Assembly (NCBI RefSeq): GCF_051846915.1
Contig: NZ_JBPYCR010000047.1
Location: 1-23,587 of the forward strand
Reading direction: 5' to 3'
Origin: JBPYCR01 sp051846915
Lineage (GTDB): Bacteria; Bacillota; Bacilli; Bacillales; Amphibacillaceae
DNA length: 23,587 nucleotides
The notes under the pieces are model-generated. The model searched no databases. It was given only the letters and a program-made list of their open reading frames with translations, and was not told the origin of the DNA. Below, piece by piece: positions 15,185 through 22,502 of this stretch. How positions within the stretch are numbered: the first letter of the stretch is position 1; each line of letters begins with the position of its first letter. The position numbers and the translations under genes are program-made.

Positions 15185-15213
15185 TTGACTGAATTTCGTA
15201 ATCTCGTTAAGCT
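15185..15213 (+). promoter_or_regulatory. Candidate promoter of ectAB
   Basis: TTGACT (15185-15190), 17-base spacer, TAAGCT (15208-15213). The -35 matches five of six; the -10 only three of six, as might suit an osmotically controlled promoter. Transcription would start near 15220, about 30 bases before the GGGAGG site of ectA. Confidence 0.4.
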
Positions 15214-15264
15214 ATATGTTGTAGATAAAAATTGAACACAAAATTCATTGGGAGGCGAACAGTT

Positions 15265-15807
15265 ATTTCAACTGGAATTAAAGAAAGAACAGAGACGAAG
15301 AAAATGCAATTGTTTTTTAGAAAACCGGATAAGGAAGATGGAGCTGGAGTATGGGAACTGATTAAGGAAACAGGAGTACTTGATCTTAATTCGTCATACA
15401 GCTACGTGATGTGGTGTGAAATATTTTCTGAAACGTCAATTGTTGTAGAGGACAAGAACGGCAATACAGTAGGATTTGTTTCAGGGTTTATACACCCAGA
15501 TACTCCAGATACACTGTTTATTTGGCAGGTTGCAGTAGATGAATCTGCTCGAGGACAGGGACTTGCGACAAGAATGTTGTTTAAATTGCTAAAGCGCGGA
15601 CAAGAAAATAATATCCGTTATGTAGAAGCAACTGTCGCTCCGTCAAACGTTCCTTCAAAACGTCTTTTTCAAGGATTAGCTCAAAAAATGGATACAAAAT
15701 GTCTAATTACGGATTATTTTTCATCGGAACATTTTCCAGAAGAAGGTCAGGAAGAAGACCACGAAGATGAATTGAAATTCAAAATTGGACCAATTGATAA
15801 TATATAA
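15265..15807 (+). CDS. ectA: EctA, L-2,4-diaminobutyrate acetyltransferase
   Basis: A GNAT enzyme of about 180 aa that acetylates L-2,4-diaminobutyrate with acetyl-CoA, the second step of ectoine synthesis. Family features: FRKPDKEDGAGVWELIKETG, LDLNSSYSYVMWCEIFSET, acetyl-CoA loop VDESARGQGLATRML, and VEATVAPSNVPSKRLFQG. The C-terminus is acidic and ends FKIGPI. Start: GGGAGG at 15250-15255 is nine bases before an in-frame ATT (15265) that occupies the position of the initiator Met (then STGIKERTE). The only conventional alternatives are TTG 15232, upstream of the site, and ATG 15304, without a site and just before the conserved core. I place the start at ATT with reservation. Followed after 25 bases by ectB. 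Confidence 0.9.
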   Translation: MSTGIKERTETKKMQLFFRKPDKEDGAGVWELIKETGVLDLNSSYSYVMWCEIFSETSIVVEDKNGNTVGFVSGFIHPDTPDTLFIWQVAVDESARGQGLATRMLFKLLKRGQENNIRYVEATVAPSNVPSKRLFQGLAQKMDTKCLITDYFSSEHFPEEGQEEDHEDELKFKIGPIDNI

Positions 15808-15832
15808 TTATGATACTAAAGGGTGAGGTTCA

Positions 15833-17110
15833 TTGACAACCACAACATTAGGCACACAACAGATGCAGACATTTGAAGAGCTTGAATCTGTAGTTAGAAG
15901 CTATAGTCGTGGATGGCCAGCCGTTTTTAAACAATCCAAAGGGTATAAGCTCTGGGATATAGATGGAAAAGAGTATATTGACTTTTTTGGTGGTGCAGGC
16001 GCGTTGAATTATGGACATAATAACGATGCCATGCAGGAAAAGGTCATTGAATATATACGACAGGATGGCATCATCCACAGTCTTGATATGGGTACACCTC
16101 CAAGAAAGGAATTTCTGGAGCAATTTAATGAAGTTATTTTAAAACCACGTAACATGGATTATAAAGTCATGTTTCCAGGACCAACCGGAACGAATGCGGT
16201 TGAGAGTGCGTTAAAAATTGCAAGAAAAGTAACCGGCCGCAATACGGTTATTAGTTTTACAAATGGGTTTCACGGAATGACGCTCGGCTCGTTAGCTATT
16301 ACAGGAAATAGTTCTAAACGTGAAGGGGCTGGCGTACCACTCGCTAATAGCGTATTTATGCCTTTTGACAACTATGTGGAAGGGCAAGATTCTATCGCAT
16401 ACTTGGAAGCCTATATTAAAGGCCAAAGCAGTGGTGTTGACCTGCCGGCTGCAATTATACTGGAAACAGTTCAAGGTGAAGGTGGAATTAATGCGGCAAG
16501 CATGGATTGGATCAAGCAAGTTGACCAGCTATGCAAGCGTTGGGATATACTTCTAATTATTGATGATATTCAAGCTGGTTGTGGTCGAACTGGAACGTTC
16601 TTTAGTTTTGAACCTGCTGGCATTGATCCCGATGTCATTTGTCTTTCAAAATCAATTGGTGGTTTCGGGCTACCAATGGCGATTACGTTAATCAAACCGG
16701 AATACGACCAATTTTCACCGGGTGAGCATAATGGTACGTTCCGGGGTAATAATCTTGCCTTCTTAGGTGCAACAGAAGCATTGAATTATTGGAAAGATGA
16801 TGCTTTCAGTAAAGAGATCAAGCGTAAAGCGGAAATATTAAGCTCTTCCATTGATAACATCATCGAAAAGCACCCAGGATTGGAAGGTACAAAGCGTGGA
16901 CGCGGATTTATGCAAGGAATAGCGACAGGAAAACCGGAATTAGCCGGTGAAATTGCAGCCCAAGCGTTTGCAAATGGACTGATCATCGAGACGTCCGGCG
17001 CAAGCGATGAAGTGGTCAAATTTCTTGCACCGCTCATTATCGACGAAGAAGGACTAAGAAAAGGTCTGGAAATTCTTGACCAAAGTATAAAAGAAGTACT
17101 TGCTAAGTAA
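15833..17110 (+). CDS. ectB: EctB, L-2,4-diaminobutyrate transaminase
   Basis: A 425-aa class-III PLP aminotransferase, the normal EctB length, which converts aspartate semialdehyde plus glutamate to diaminobutyrate. Motifs: FFGGAGALNYGHNN, GPTGTNAVESALKIARK, FHGMTLGSLAITGN, the PLP-phenol Asp in IIDDIQAGCGRTGTFFSFE, and the Schiff-base lysine Lys273 in LSKSIGGFGLPMA; GTFRGNN contacts the cofactor phosphate. The start is TTG 15833 with GGGTGAGG about five bases upstream. It forms an operon with ectA. Unusually, the operon ends here: a strong terminator follows at 17128 and the ectoine synthase gene ectC is not in the window, though ectABC is the usual arrangement. Confidence 0.95.
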   Translation: MTTTTLGTQQMQTFEELESVVRSYSRGWPAVFKQSKGYKLWDIDGKEYIDFFGGAGALNYGHNNDAMQEKVIEYIRQDGIIHSLDMGTPPRKEFLEQFNEVILKPRNMDYKVMFPGPTGTNAVESALKIARKVTGRNTVISFTNGFHGMTLGSLAITGNSSKREGAGVPLANSVFMPFDNYVEGQDSIAYLEAYIKGQSSGVDLPAAIILETVQGEGGINAASMDWIKQVDQLCKRWDILLIIDDIQAGCGRTGTFFSFEPAGIDPDVICLSKSIGGFGLPMAITLIKPEYDQFSPGEHNGTFRGNNLAFLGATEALNYWKDDAFSKEIKRKAEILSSSIDNIIEKHPGLEGTKRGRGFMQGIATGKPELAGEIAAQAFANGLIIETSGASDEVVKFLAPLIIDEEGLRKGLEILDQSIKEVLAK

Positions 17111-17127
17111 AAATAATAAATGAGTAC

Positions 17128-17165
17128 AAAAAGAGAAACATGAGCAAAGTGTTTCTCTTTTTTTT
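17128..17165 (+). terminator. Terminator after ectB
   Basis: AAAAAGAGAAACA (17128-17140) pairs with TGTTTCTCTTTTT (17150-17162); nine-base loop and a long T tract. A strong intrinsic terminator closing ectAB. Confidence 0.9.
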
Positions 17166-17179
17166 ATGCATTATTATGA

Positions 17180-17209
17180 GTCATAAACCTTCTCCTTGTC
17201 CCATAAACT
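17180..17209 (+). promoter_or_regulatory. Candidate sigma-E promoter of cwlD
   Basis: GTCATAAA (17180-17187), 14 bases, then CATAAACT (17202-17209), close to the sigma-E consensus (ATA-type -35, CATACA-T -10; one mismatch in the -10). The position, about 35 bases before cwlD, fits mother-cell expression of this cortex enzyme. Confidence 0.5.
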
Positions 17210-17240
17210 AGAGAAAACAAGATCATAAGGGGCGAGGGGT

Positions 17241-17960
17241 TTGATGCATAAAGGGAAATTATTGCTTTGGATTATCGGTTGTTTGTTGTTAGCGTTTTTA
17301 ATTCAATTTCCGATAAATAAAATAGATACGACATGGAATGCGTGGACATTGCCTTTGGCAGGAAAGACAATTGTCATTGATCCCGGGCATGGCGGTCCAG
17401 ATGGTGGGGCGGTTGGAAAAGACGAGACACAGGAAAAGGATATTGCACTTTCCGTTGCAAAAAAAACGAAGGACTATTTGCAGCAAGCTGGTGCTCTTGT
17501 CTATTTAACACGTGAGCAGGATGAGGATCTTGCCAGTCAAGATACAAAAGGGTTGGCGCGGAGGAAGTCAGAGGATATTCGGAATCGGCTGAAATTCATT
17601 CATGATAAACGAGCCGACTTTTTTATTTCCATTCATTTAAATGCGCTCTCATCGACTCGCTGGTACGGTGCGCAAACTTTTTATTACTCTAAATATGATA
17701 AAAGTGCACACTTGGCCAAAATGATACAAGCGGAAATTACCCGTAATCTGGAGAATACGACGCGTTCCGCTTTACCGATTAATGGCATGTATTTGTTAAA
17801 GCACGCTGAAGTTCCCGGAGCACTGGTCGAACTCGGTTTTTTATCGAATGAAGGAGAAAGAGAGCTTCTGAAACAGGAAGAATACCAGGAACAAATGGCA
17901 GGTAGTATATATAACGGAATACTGCGGTATAGTACAGAGGAGCCGGAAGAAAATAAGTAA
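17241..17960 (+). CDS. cwlD: CwlD, germination-specific N-acetylmuramoyl-L-alanine amidase
   Basis: A 239-aa amidase_3 enzyme with one N-terminal membrane anchor (residues 7-23). Zinc ligands: His50 in IDPGHGG, Glu65 in EKDIAL, His132 in SIHLNA; catalytic Glu197 in VELGFLSN. It cleaves stem peptides from muramic acid during cortex formation so that PdaA can make muramic-delta-lactam, the mark recognised by cortex-lytic enzymes in germination. TTG 17241 and ATG 17244 are both possible, after an AAGGGGCGAGGGG site. First gene of the conserved cwlD-salA-gerD-kbaA-pdaB block next to an rrn operon. Length agrees with the B. subtilis protein. Confidence 0.94.
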   Translation: MMHKGKLLLWIIGCLLLAFLIQFPINKIDTTWNAWTLPLAGKTIVIDPGHGGPDGGAVGKDETQEKDIALSVAKKTKDYLQQAGALVYLTREQDEDLASQDTKGLARRKSEDIRNRLKFIHDKRADFFISIHLNALSSTRWYGAQTFYYSKYDKSAHLAKMIQAEITRNLENTTRSALPINGMYLLKHAEVPGALVELGFLSNEGERELLKQEEYQEQMAGSIYNGILRYSTEEPEENK

Positions 17961-18030
17961 GGTACGAGCCACCCATAAAGAAAAAACTGCAGCACGGTTG
18001 ATTCAAATCACTTAGATTTTTTTCGAAGTA

Positions 18031-18039
18031 TGTTATACT
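18031..18039 (+). promoter_or_regulatory. Extended -10 promoter of salA
   Basis: TG (18031-18032), one base, TATACT (18034-18039), about 40 bases before salA; weak -35 CTTAGA at 18011-18016 with 17-base spacing. It gives salA vegetative expression independent of cwlD. Confidence 0.5.
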
Positions 18040-18078
18040 AGCGTTGATGTATAAAGCTAAAAAGGACGGTGGCTCATT

Positions 18079-19134
18079 TTGTTGACGAAGGAAGAAGTTA
18101 CAAACCTTTTGAATCCTGTTAAGGATCCATTTTTACATAGAACTTTTGAAGAAACTGGTGGAATTGTAGAAATAAACATTAGAGAAGAAAAGAAACATGT
18201 AAGTGTCAAACTGGCCATTGGTAAACCGAACACAGCGGAGCAGATGGAATTGCAACAAGAGCTTGTCGGTGTTTTAAAAAGAAATGGCGCGAGTACAGTA
18301 GGTCTGCGTTTTGAAGAGTTACCGGAGGAAGTAATTAAAAAGTTCCAACCAGCGTCGGAGGAAGATGACTCCGTTCTAGGTGGAACAAAGACACAACCTA
18401 ATTTTATTGCGATCGCAAGTGGAAAAGGTGGCGTAGGAAAGTCGACTGTTACAGTTAACCTAGCACTCGCTTTACGTCGACTCGGCAAGAAAGTCGGGAT
18501 TATTGATGCGGATATTTATGGCTTTAGTGTGCCGGATATGATGGGTGTGGAAGAGCGCCCACAAGTAAGAGGTGAAACAATCATACCGGTGGAGCGTTTC
18601 GGTGTGAAATTGATTTCAATGGGCTTTTTCGTGGAAGATAATTCGCCCATTATTTGGCGTGGACCAATGCTAGGGAAAATGCTCTCTAACTTTTTTAAAG
18701 AAGTGGAGTGGGGGGATCTCGATTACCTTTTATTGGACTTGCCACCGGGAACAGGCGATATTGCCATGGATGTACATGATTTATTACCGACATGCAATGA
18801 AATAATCGTCACAACACCACATCCGACAGCTGCATTTGTAGCAGCGCGTGCAGGACAGATGGCATTAAAAACAGATCATAACATCTTAGGCATTGTTGAA
18901 AACATGTCCTACTTTGAAAGTGAAAAGACTGGGGAGAAAGAATACGTCTTCGGTAAAGGTGGCGGCGATAAGCTTGCTGAAGTCCTTGATTCAAAAGTGC
19001 TCGGCCGTCTATCCTTGCAACAACCGTATGAAGAAGAGGATATTTTTGCACCTGCCATATACCAGGAGGATCATCCGAACGGAAAAGAATATCATAAGAT
19101 AGCTGCAAAAGTTATTGCAAAAATAGAAGAGTAA
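18079..19134 (+). CDS. salA: SalA, Mrp/ApbC-family P-loop ATPase
   Basis: A 351-aa Mrp-type ATPase. A short N-terminal DUF59/MIP18-like domain (residues about 3-85) precedes the deviant Walker A SGKGGVGKST (114-123), switch I region DADIYGFSVPDMMG and Walker B LLLDLPPGTGD. The C-terminal region after ENMSYFESEK lacks the CxxC iron-sulfur ligands found in ApbC/NBP35-type Mrp proteins, so a scaffold role is doubtful; in B. subtilis SalA is a repressor of scoC and so raises exoprotease production. TTG 18079 is followed by TTG 18082; GGTGG lies six bases upstream. It faces gerD across the terminator at 19134. Confidence 0.93.
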   Translation: MLTKEEVTNLLNPVKDPFLHRTFEETGGIVEINIREEKKHVSVKLAIGKPNTAEQMELQQELVGVLKRNGASTVGLRFEELPEEVIKKFQPASEEDDSVLGGTKTQPNFIAIASGKGGVGKSTVTVNLALALRRLGKKVGIIDADIYGFSVPDMMGVEERPQVRGETIIPVERFGVKLISMGFFVEDNSPIIWRGPMLGKMLSNFFKEVEWGDLDYLLLDLPPGTGDIAMDVHDLLPTCNEIIVTTPHPTAAFVAARAGQMALKTDHNILGIVENMSYFESEKTGEKEYVFGKGGGDKLAEVLDSKVLGRLSLQQPYEEEDIFAPAIYQEDHPNGKEYHKIAAKVIAKIEE

Positions 19135-19165
19135 AAGAGGTGGCATTGCTGAATGCCACCTCTTT
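19134..19165. terminator. Bidirectional terminator between salA and gerD
   Basis: A perfect 14-bp stem AAAGAGGTGGCATT (19134-19147) / AATGCCACCTCTTT (19152-19165) with a GCTG loop. A/T tracts on both sides let it serve the convergent genes. Confidence 0.92.
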
Positions 19166-19215
19166 CAATTTTTCTGTTGAAGCGGCCGGGCGAGTATGGT
19201 GGGTGGGTTGAATTG

Positions 19216-19836
19216 TTATCCGCTTTCCTCACCTCCACTTTCTCCACCGCCGCCTTGTTCTCCGGAACCTCCTTTTTCCTTTTCCTGTCCTTGTTTCTCC
19301 GCAGCTTTTAATAAAATCTCTTTGATTTTCTCTTGAAATAACGGCGTTTCCAATGTTTGTTGAATCGTTTCTTCCAAATGCGCACGGAATTGTTGGCTTT
19401 TAATTAAGCCTAGAATTTGATCAGAGATTTCCGGGTTTTTCAGTATTTCGATCATTTGCTTCTGGTATTCGGCGTCGTTCATTAAACTTTTCATTAGCTT
19501 TTTTTGTTCATCTTCCATTGATTTTGCATAATCCTTTACAAAGGAAGGGTCTTTAAATAAATTTTTCCACATATCCGCTCCTTTGTCGGATACAAGGACA
19601 TTATTGATGGAATCCTGGACAAGATCAGATTCAATGACGAGTTGTTTTTTTAACTTTTCATCGGAAAGGATTTCAATAAGGGCCTTTTTCCCATCCTCCG
19701 TTTGTAATATATCGACGACCATCTTTTTTGTCGCTTCATAATCTGCTTCTTTACCAGAGGAATTATCCTCATTGCAGGAAGAAATAAAAATTAATGATGA
19801 ACAGATAATAAATAGCAACATTGATTTCCGTAGCAT
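19216..19836 (-). CDS. gerD: GerD, spore germination lipoprotein
   Basis: A 206-aa precursor with a lipoprotein signal: MLRKSMLLFIICSSLIFISS then Cys21 (lipobox IFISSC). The mature protein is helical and charged, with many short K/E-rich heptad-like stretches, and ends in a Gly/Glu/Ser-rich tail (GGGGESGGEESG). GerD sits in the spore inner membrane and clusters the nutrient receptors into the germinosome. ATG 19836 has AAGGAGGAGG about ten bases upstream; a longer frame to 19872 lacks a site and would disrupt the signal. Convergent with salA, as in B. subtilis, and slightly longer than the 185-aa B. subtilis protein owing to the tail. A sigma-G-like promoter precedes it. Confidence 0.93.
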   Translation of the reverse strand: MLRKSMLLFIICSSLIFISSCNEDNSSGKEADYEATKKMVVDILQTEDGKKALIEILSDEKLKKQLVIESDLVQDSINNVLVSDKGADMWKNLFKDPSFVKDYAKSMEDEQKKLMKSLMNDAEYQKQMIEILKNPEISDQILGLIKSQQFRAHLEETIQQTLETPLFQEKIKEILLKAAEKQGQEKEKGGSGEQGGGGESGGEESG

Positions 19837-19859
19837 AAGGCTTTCCTCCTCCTTATAGT

Positions 19860-19890
19860 TAATATGAGTCAAGCCAGAAAATTATATGCA
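19860..19890 (-). promoter_or_regulatory. Candidate sigma-G promoter of gerD
   Basis: On the minus strand TGCATA (19890-19885), 18 bases, then CATATTA (19866-19860). Both match the forespore sigma-G consensus (TGNATA ... CATNNTA). Distance to the gerD start is about 24 bases. Confidence 0.6.
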
Positions 19891-19918
19891 CGTTTGAAAG
19901 GAAAAAAGCACCCGTTCA

Positions 19919-19927
19919 TGTTAAAAT
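19919..19927 (+). promoter_or_regulatory. Candidate extended -10 promoter of kbaA
   Basis: TG (19919-19920), one base, TAAAAT (19922-19927), 25 bases upstream of kbaA. TTGAAA at 19894-19899 is too far (22 bases) to be a standard -35. Confidence 0.35.
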
Positions 19928-19951
19928 AGCAACTGGATAGAGGGAAATGAA

Positions 19952-20737
19952 TTGGTTCGTTTAACATTCGATCGTTTAATTCATTTTCAAGAAAGCGCAC
20001 AGGCTGGTTTCATGCATACCATCATGATCGCTTACTCCTCTTTATTATGGTTAGGCAGCAGGAGGCAATGGAAATTGAAAAGTCGTGACGTAGTACAAAT
20101 GTTTACAAATACATTGATTATTGGCGGGTTGGTCGGTCTAATTACAAGCTTTTTTGTTAAAACGAGTGATTTTACAAATGTATTAAGCCCGTTTGATTTC
20201 AAAGAATTATTAGGAGTTATTATCTTTTTTATCGGTTTGGGGCTTGTTTTTAGTGTTGTCAGCCAAACGGGGTTTTTTGCGTATTTATTCATTCATCGGT
20301 TTGGTTTAAGTTTATTCCGTTCTTTTTGGACACCCGTTCAGATATTGATAATTGCCTTCGTCGTTTTTGATTTAGTGTACTTTCCTTATAAAGCTACAGA
20401 TGGGGAAGTTTCTATATGGTGGTTTATTTTAATGTCCTTAAGTATTCTTGGCTATGGCTTGCTCGTTGCTCGCTTTAAAGCAAAAGAAACGAATCAACGC
20501 GCGTTTGTACCGGCATTATTCTTAATGGTTGTAATGACATCAGTTGAGTGGGTCCCCGGCCTGAACACAGCTGGGACAGACTATGCGTGGCTCATGATTA
20601 CCCCATTGCTGGCCTGTAACACATACCAGTTAATGGCGCTGCATCGACTTGCTAAAAAAAATCCAACACTTGAACAGAATGAAAAAACACAGGAAAAAAC
20701 CGGGAAGCAATCAACAGGAAACAATAATAAAAGATAG
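19952..20737 (+). CDS. kbaA: KbaA, KinB signalling pathway activator
   Basis: A 261-aa integral membrane protein with about six hydrophobic segments (for example MFTNTLIIGGLVGLITSFF, LLGVIIFFIGLGLVFSVV, ILIIAFVVFDLVYF, LMVVMTSVEWV) and a polar C-terminal tail rich in K, N and Q. In B. subtilis KbaA is needed for full KinB input to the sporulation phosphorelay. The family beginning VRLTFDRLIHFQESAQAGFM is present. The start is TTG 19952 with GAGGGA eight bases upstream. It is longer than the B. subtilis protein of about 198 aa, partly by the tail. Divergent from gerD and convergent with pdaB, the expected synteny. Confidence 0.92.
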   Translation: MVRLTFDRLIHFQESAQAGFMHTIMIAYSSLLWLGSRRQWKLKSRDVVQMFTNTLIIGGLVGLITSFFVKTSDFTNVLSPFDFKELLGVIIFFIGLGLVFSVVSQTGFFAYLFIHRFGLSLFRSFWTPVQILIIAFVVFDLVYFPYKATDGEVSIWWFILMSLSILGYGLLVARFKAKETNQRAFVPALFLMVVMTSVEWVPGLNTAGTDYAWLMITPLLACNTYQLMALHRLAKKNPTLEQNEKTQEKTGKQSTGNNNKR

Positions 20738-20750
20738 ACAAACGTGAAAT

Positions 20751-20794
20751 AGCCTCGGTTGATGGATAATAATGCCATCTCCCGAGGCTGTTTT
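20751..20794. terminator. Terminator between kbaA and pdaB
   Basis: AGCCTCGG (20751-20758) pairs with CCGAGGCT (20782-20789), enclosing a second stem GATGG/CCATC, and is followed by TTTT. Strong on the plus strand. Confidence 0.88.
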
Positions 20795-20861
20795 AAAATT
20801 GGATGAACACTTCTTTGATCTACATTAAACGAGGCAATAATCGTGTGAAAATATCCATGTT

Positions 20862-21620
20862 TTACTCCACGAGTTCTGATTCAGCATGAGCTTGATTCAT
20901 TAGTTCTGTAATCGTTATAAAAGTGAGTCCTTTTGTTTTTAATCCCGGTAAAATGGTATCCAACGCTTTTGCAGTTTGTTTGGCCGAGTCAGAAGCATGC
21001 ATTAAAATAATATCCCCATTGGAAGCTTCCTCCATAACGTTATTAATAATAGTTGTCGATCCGGGGTTTTTCCAATCGTTTGAGTTAATGTTCCAATGAA
21101 TGACTTTAAAGTCCAGTTGCTCGGCGAGTTCAATAATTTCCTTGTTAAAATGCCCGCTGGGGGTCCGTAACAGCTTTATATCTTTATAGCCAAGCTTGTC
21201 AAAAATTTCTACTGCATGCAATAAATCTTTTCGCACTTCGTTAATATCCTGATCTAAATAACTTTTGTACCGATATCCAAGCATGCCTAATTCATGCTTG
21301 TTTTCCACTATTTTTTCGACTATATCTGGGTGGCGCTCAGCCCATTCCCCACTAATGAAAAAAGTAGCTTGCACATCGTGCTTGTCCAATTGTTTTAAAA
21401 TGTCAAATGCCCTTTCTTCACCCCAGCTAATATTAAAGGTAAGCCCAATATTTTCTTCATCGGCGTTTCCCTTTGAAAGTACCGCAGGCTCGTCTGTTGA
21501 AAAAACAGAAAAAGTCCCGTCTCGCTCAAACCAAATAAATAGCGCAGCAAATAGTGCGAACAAAGCGACAATAGACCATCGTTTCCATTTTGGAAATTTA
21601 AAAACATAAAAGTGTTGCAT
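20862..21620 (-). CDS. pdaB: PdaB-like polysaccharide deacetylase-family protein
   Basis: A 252-aa protein with an N-terminal signal anchor (residues 14-30) and a NodB-homology domain. Alignment by motifs: motif 1, usually TFDD, reads TFNI (Asn63, Ile64); motif 2, usually HSxxH, reads GMLGYRY with no His (Met113, Leu114); motif 3 is kept as RTPSG (Arg152, Pro154, Gly156); later NDW and MHAS are kept. The metal ligands and catalytic base are therefore missing, so deacetylase activity is doubtful. PdaB is a sigma-G-controlled spore protein needed to keep spores stable in late sporulation. ATG 21620 follows GGGAGGAATGAC. Synteny upstream of an rrn operon confirms the assignment. Confidence 0.92.
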   Translation of the reverse strand: MQHFYVFKFPKWKRWSIVALFALFAALFIWFERDGTFSVFSTDEPAVLSKGNADEENIGLTFNISWGEERAFDILKQLDKHDVQATFFISGEWAERHPDIVEKIVENKHELGMLGYRYKSYLDQDINEVRKDLLHAVEIFDKLGYKDIKLLRTPSGHFNKEIIELAEQLDFKVIHWNINSNDWKNPGSTTIINNVMEEASNGDIILMHASDSAKQTAKALDTILPGLKTKGLTFITITELMNQAHAESELVE

Positions 21621-22185
21621 GTCATTCCTCCCTTCAGAGTCTATAGTAAATTTTCGGATTCATTTGCATGAAATAGACTCTAATACCTTCTGAATGATTC
21701 GACCTTCAACGTTAATTACTTATTACTCTTCCGTGTAATGATTAGAGTGATTTATTCATGTGTATGAGTTTTATCGTAAATTTATGAACAAGCTGTTCCA
21801 ATTTAGAGAATTAATCCCTAGAAGGTAGGAGTAGGTAGTTGCGGCGGATGCTGTTAGCAGCACGCTGGACTTTTTTATACATTGCTAATGAACGGATAAA
21901 ACAGCTGTAAATTTTGAAAATTTTTGTTCGAGACGAAACATTGACAGAATGTTGTGCGACGATTATTCAAAAACCTTCCGCAAAAATGATAAAAATTTGT
22001 TGAAATAGGGTATAGAAGCTTTGAAGCGAAATTAAATAATCAAATATGAACACAATTCGTTAGGCATTTTTTTTATCATGCAATCCTAGAGGTTGGAAAT
22101 ATTTTTTCGTATAAATATATTATTACAAGATGATGATAAGTGTAATGCCTTTATTGAATGAAAACAGAAAATCAGGGGTGAAGAC
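21621..22185. other. Gene-free interval downstream of the pdaB start
   Basis: About 565 AT-rich bases. I see no gene, tRNA or clear operator. GCTGTTAGCAGC near 21851-21862 followed 12 bases later by a T tract could be a weak terminator. Promoters of the divergent genes at both ends must lie here, but none stands out. Confidence 0.4.
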
Positions 22186-22404
22186 ATGTTAGGGTTATTA
22201 ATTAATCATATGGAGCATCGAGAAATAGAATACTTAATTAAACGAGAACTTGATGAAATATTGCATGATTTAGAAGATCCGAGAATCGACCATCTGGTAA
22301 AAGAGGCAATGAAAGATCGCTACCAAACACTTTTTCAACTCTTTCGTAGAGTAGCGGAACCGAATGAATGTTTTAAATATATGATGAATGCAAACAAATT
22401 ATAG
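22186..22404 (+). CDS. Small conserved Bacillaceae protein, 72 aa
   Basis: ATG 22186 has GGGGTGAAG five to six bases upstream. The protein is soluble, charged and helical (MEHREIEYLIKRELDEIL, DPRIDHLVKEAMKDRYQ, LFQLFRRVAEPNECFKYM) with no signal peptide or membrane helix. I recall very similar short proteins in other Bacillus-related genomes, without an assigned function or symbol. The coding signal is supported by the ribosome site, the codon pattern and a terminator 66 bases downstream. No operon partner. Confidence 0.75.
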   Translation: MLGLLINHMEHREIEYLIKRELDEILHDLEDPRIDHLVKEAMKDRYQTLFQLFRRVAEPNECFKYMMNANKL

Positions 22405-22469
22405 TTGAGTGTATAGAAGTTTCTGAATAAATTCCGGCTAATTTTGCTACGATAAAGAGATTCGTGCGT

Positions 22470-22502
22470 ATCGTCGCTCTAGAAAGTGGCGATTCGATTT
22501 TT
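22470..22502 (+). terminator. Terminator after the 72-aa gene
   Basis: ATCGTCGCT (22470-22478) and AGTGGCGAT (22485-22493) form a 9-bp stem with two G-U pairs and a six-base loop; TTTTT follows after TCGA. Confidence 0.5.

Noticed and set aside
21990..22015. Sigma-B promoter (GGGTAT) before the 72-aa gene
   Set aside because: GGGTAT is present near 22008, but no GTTT-type -35 lies at the required 12-15 base spacing.
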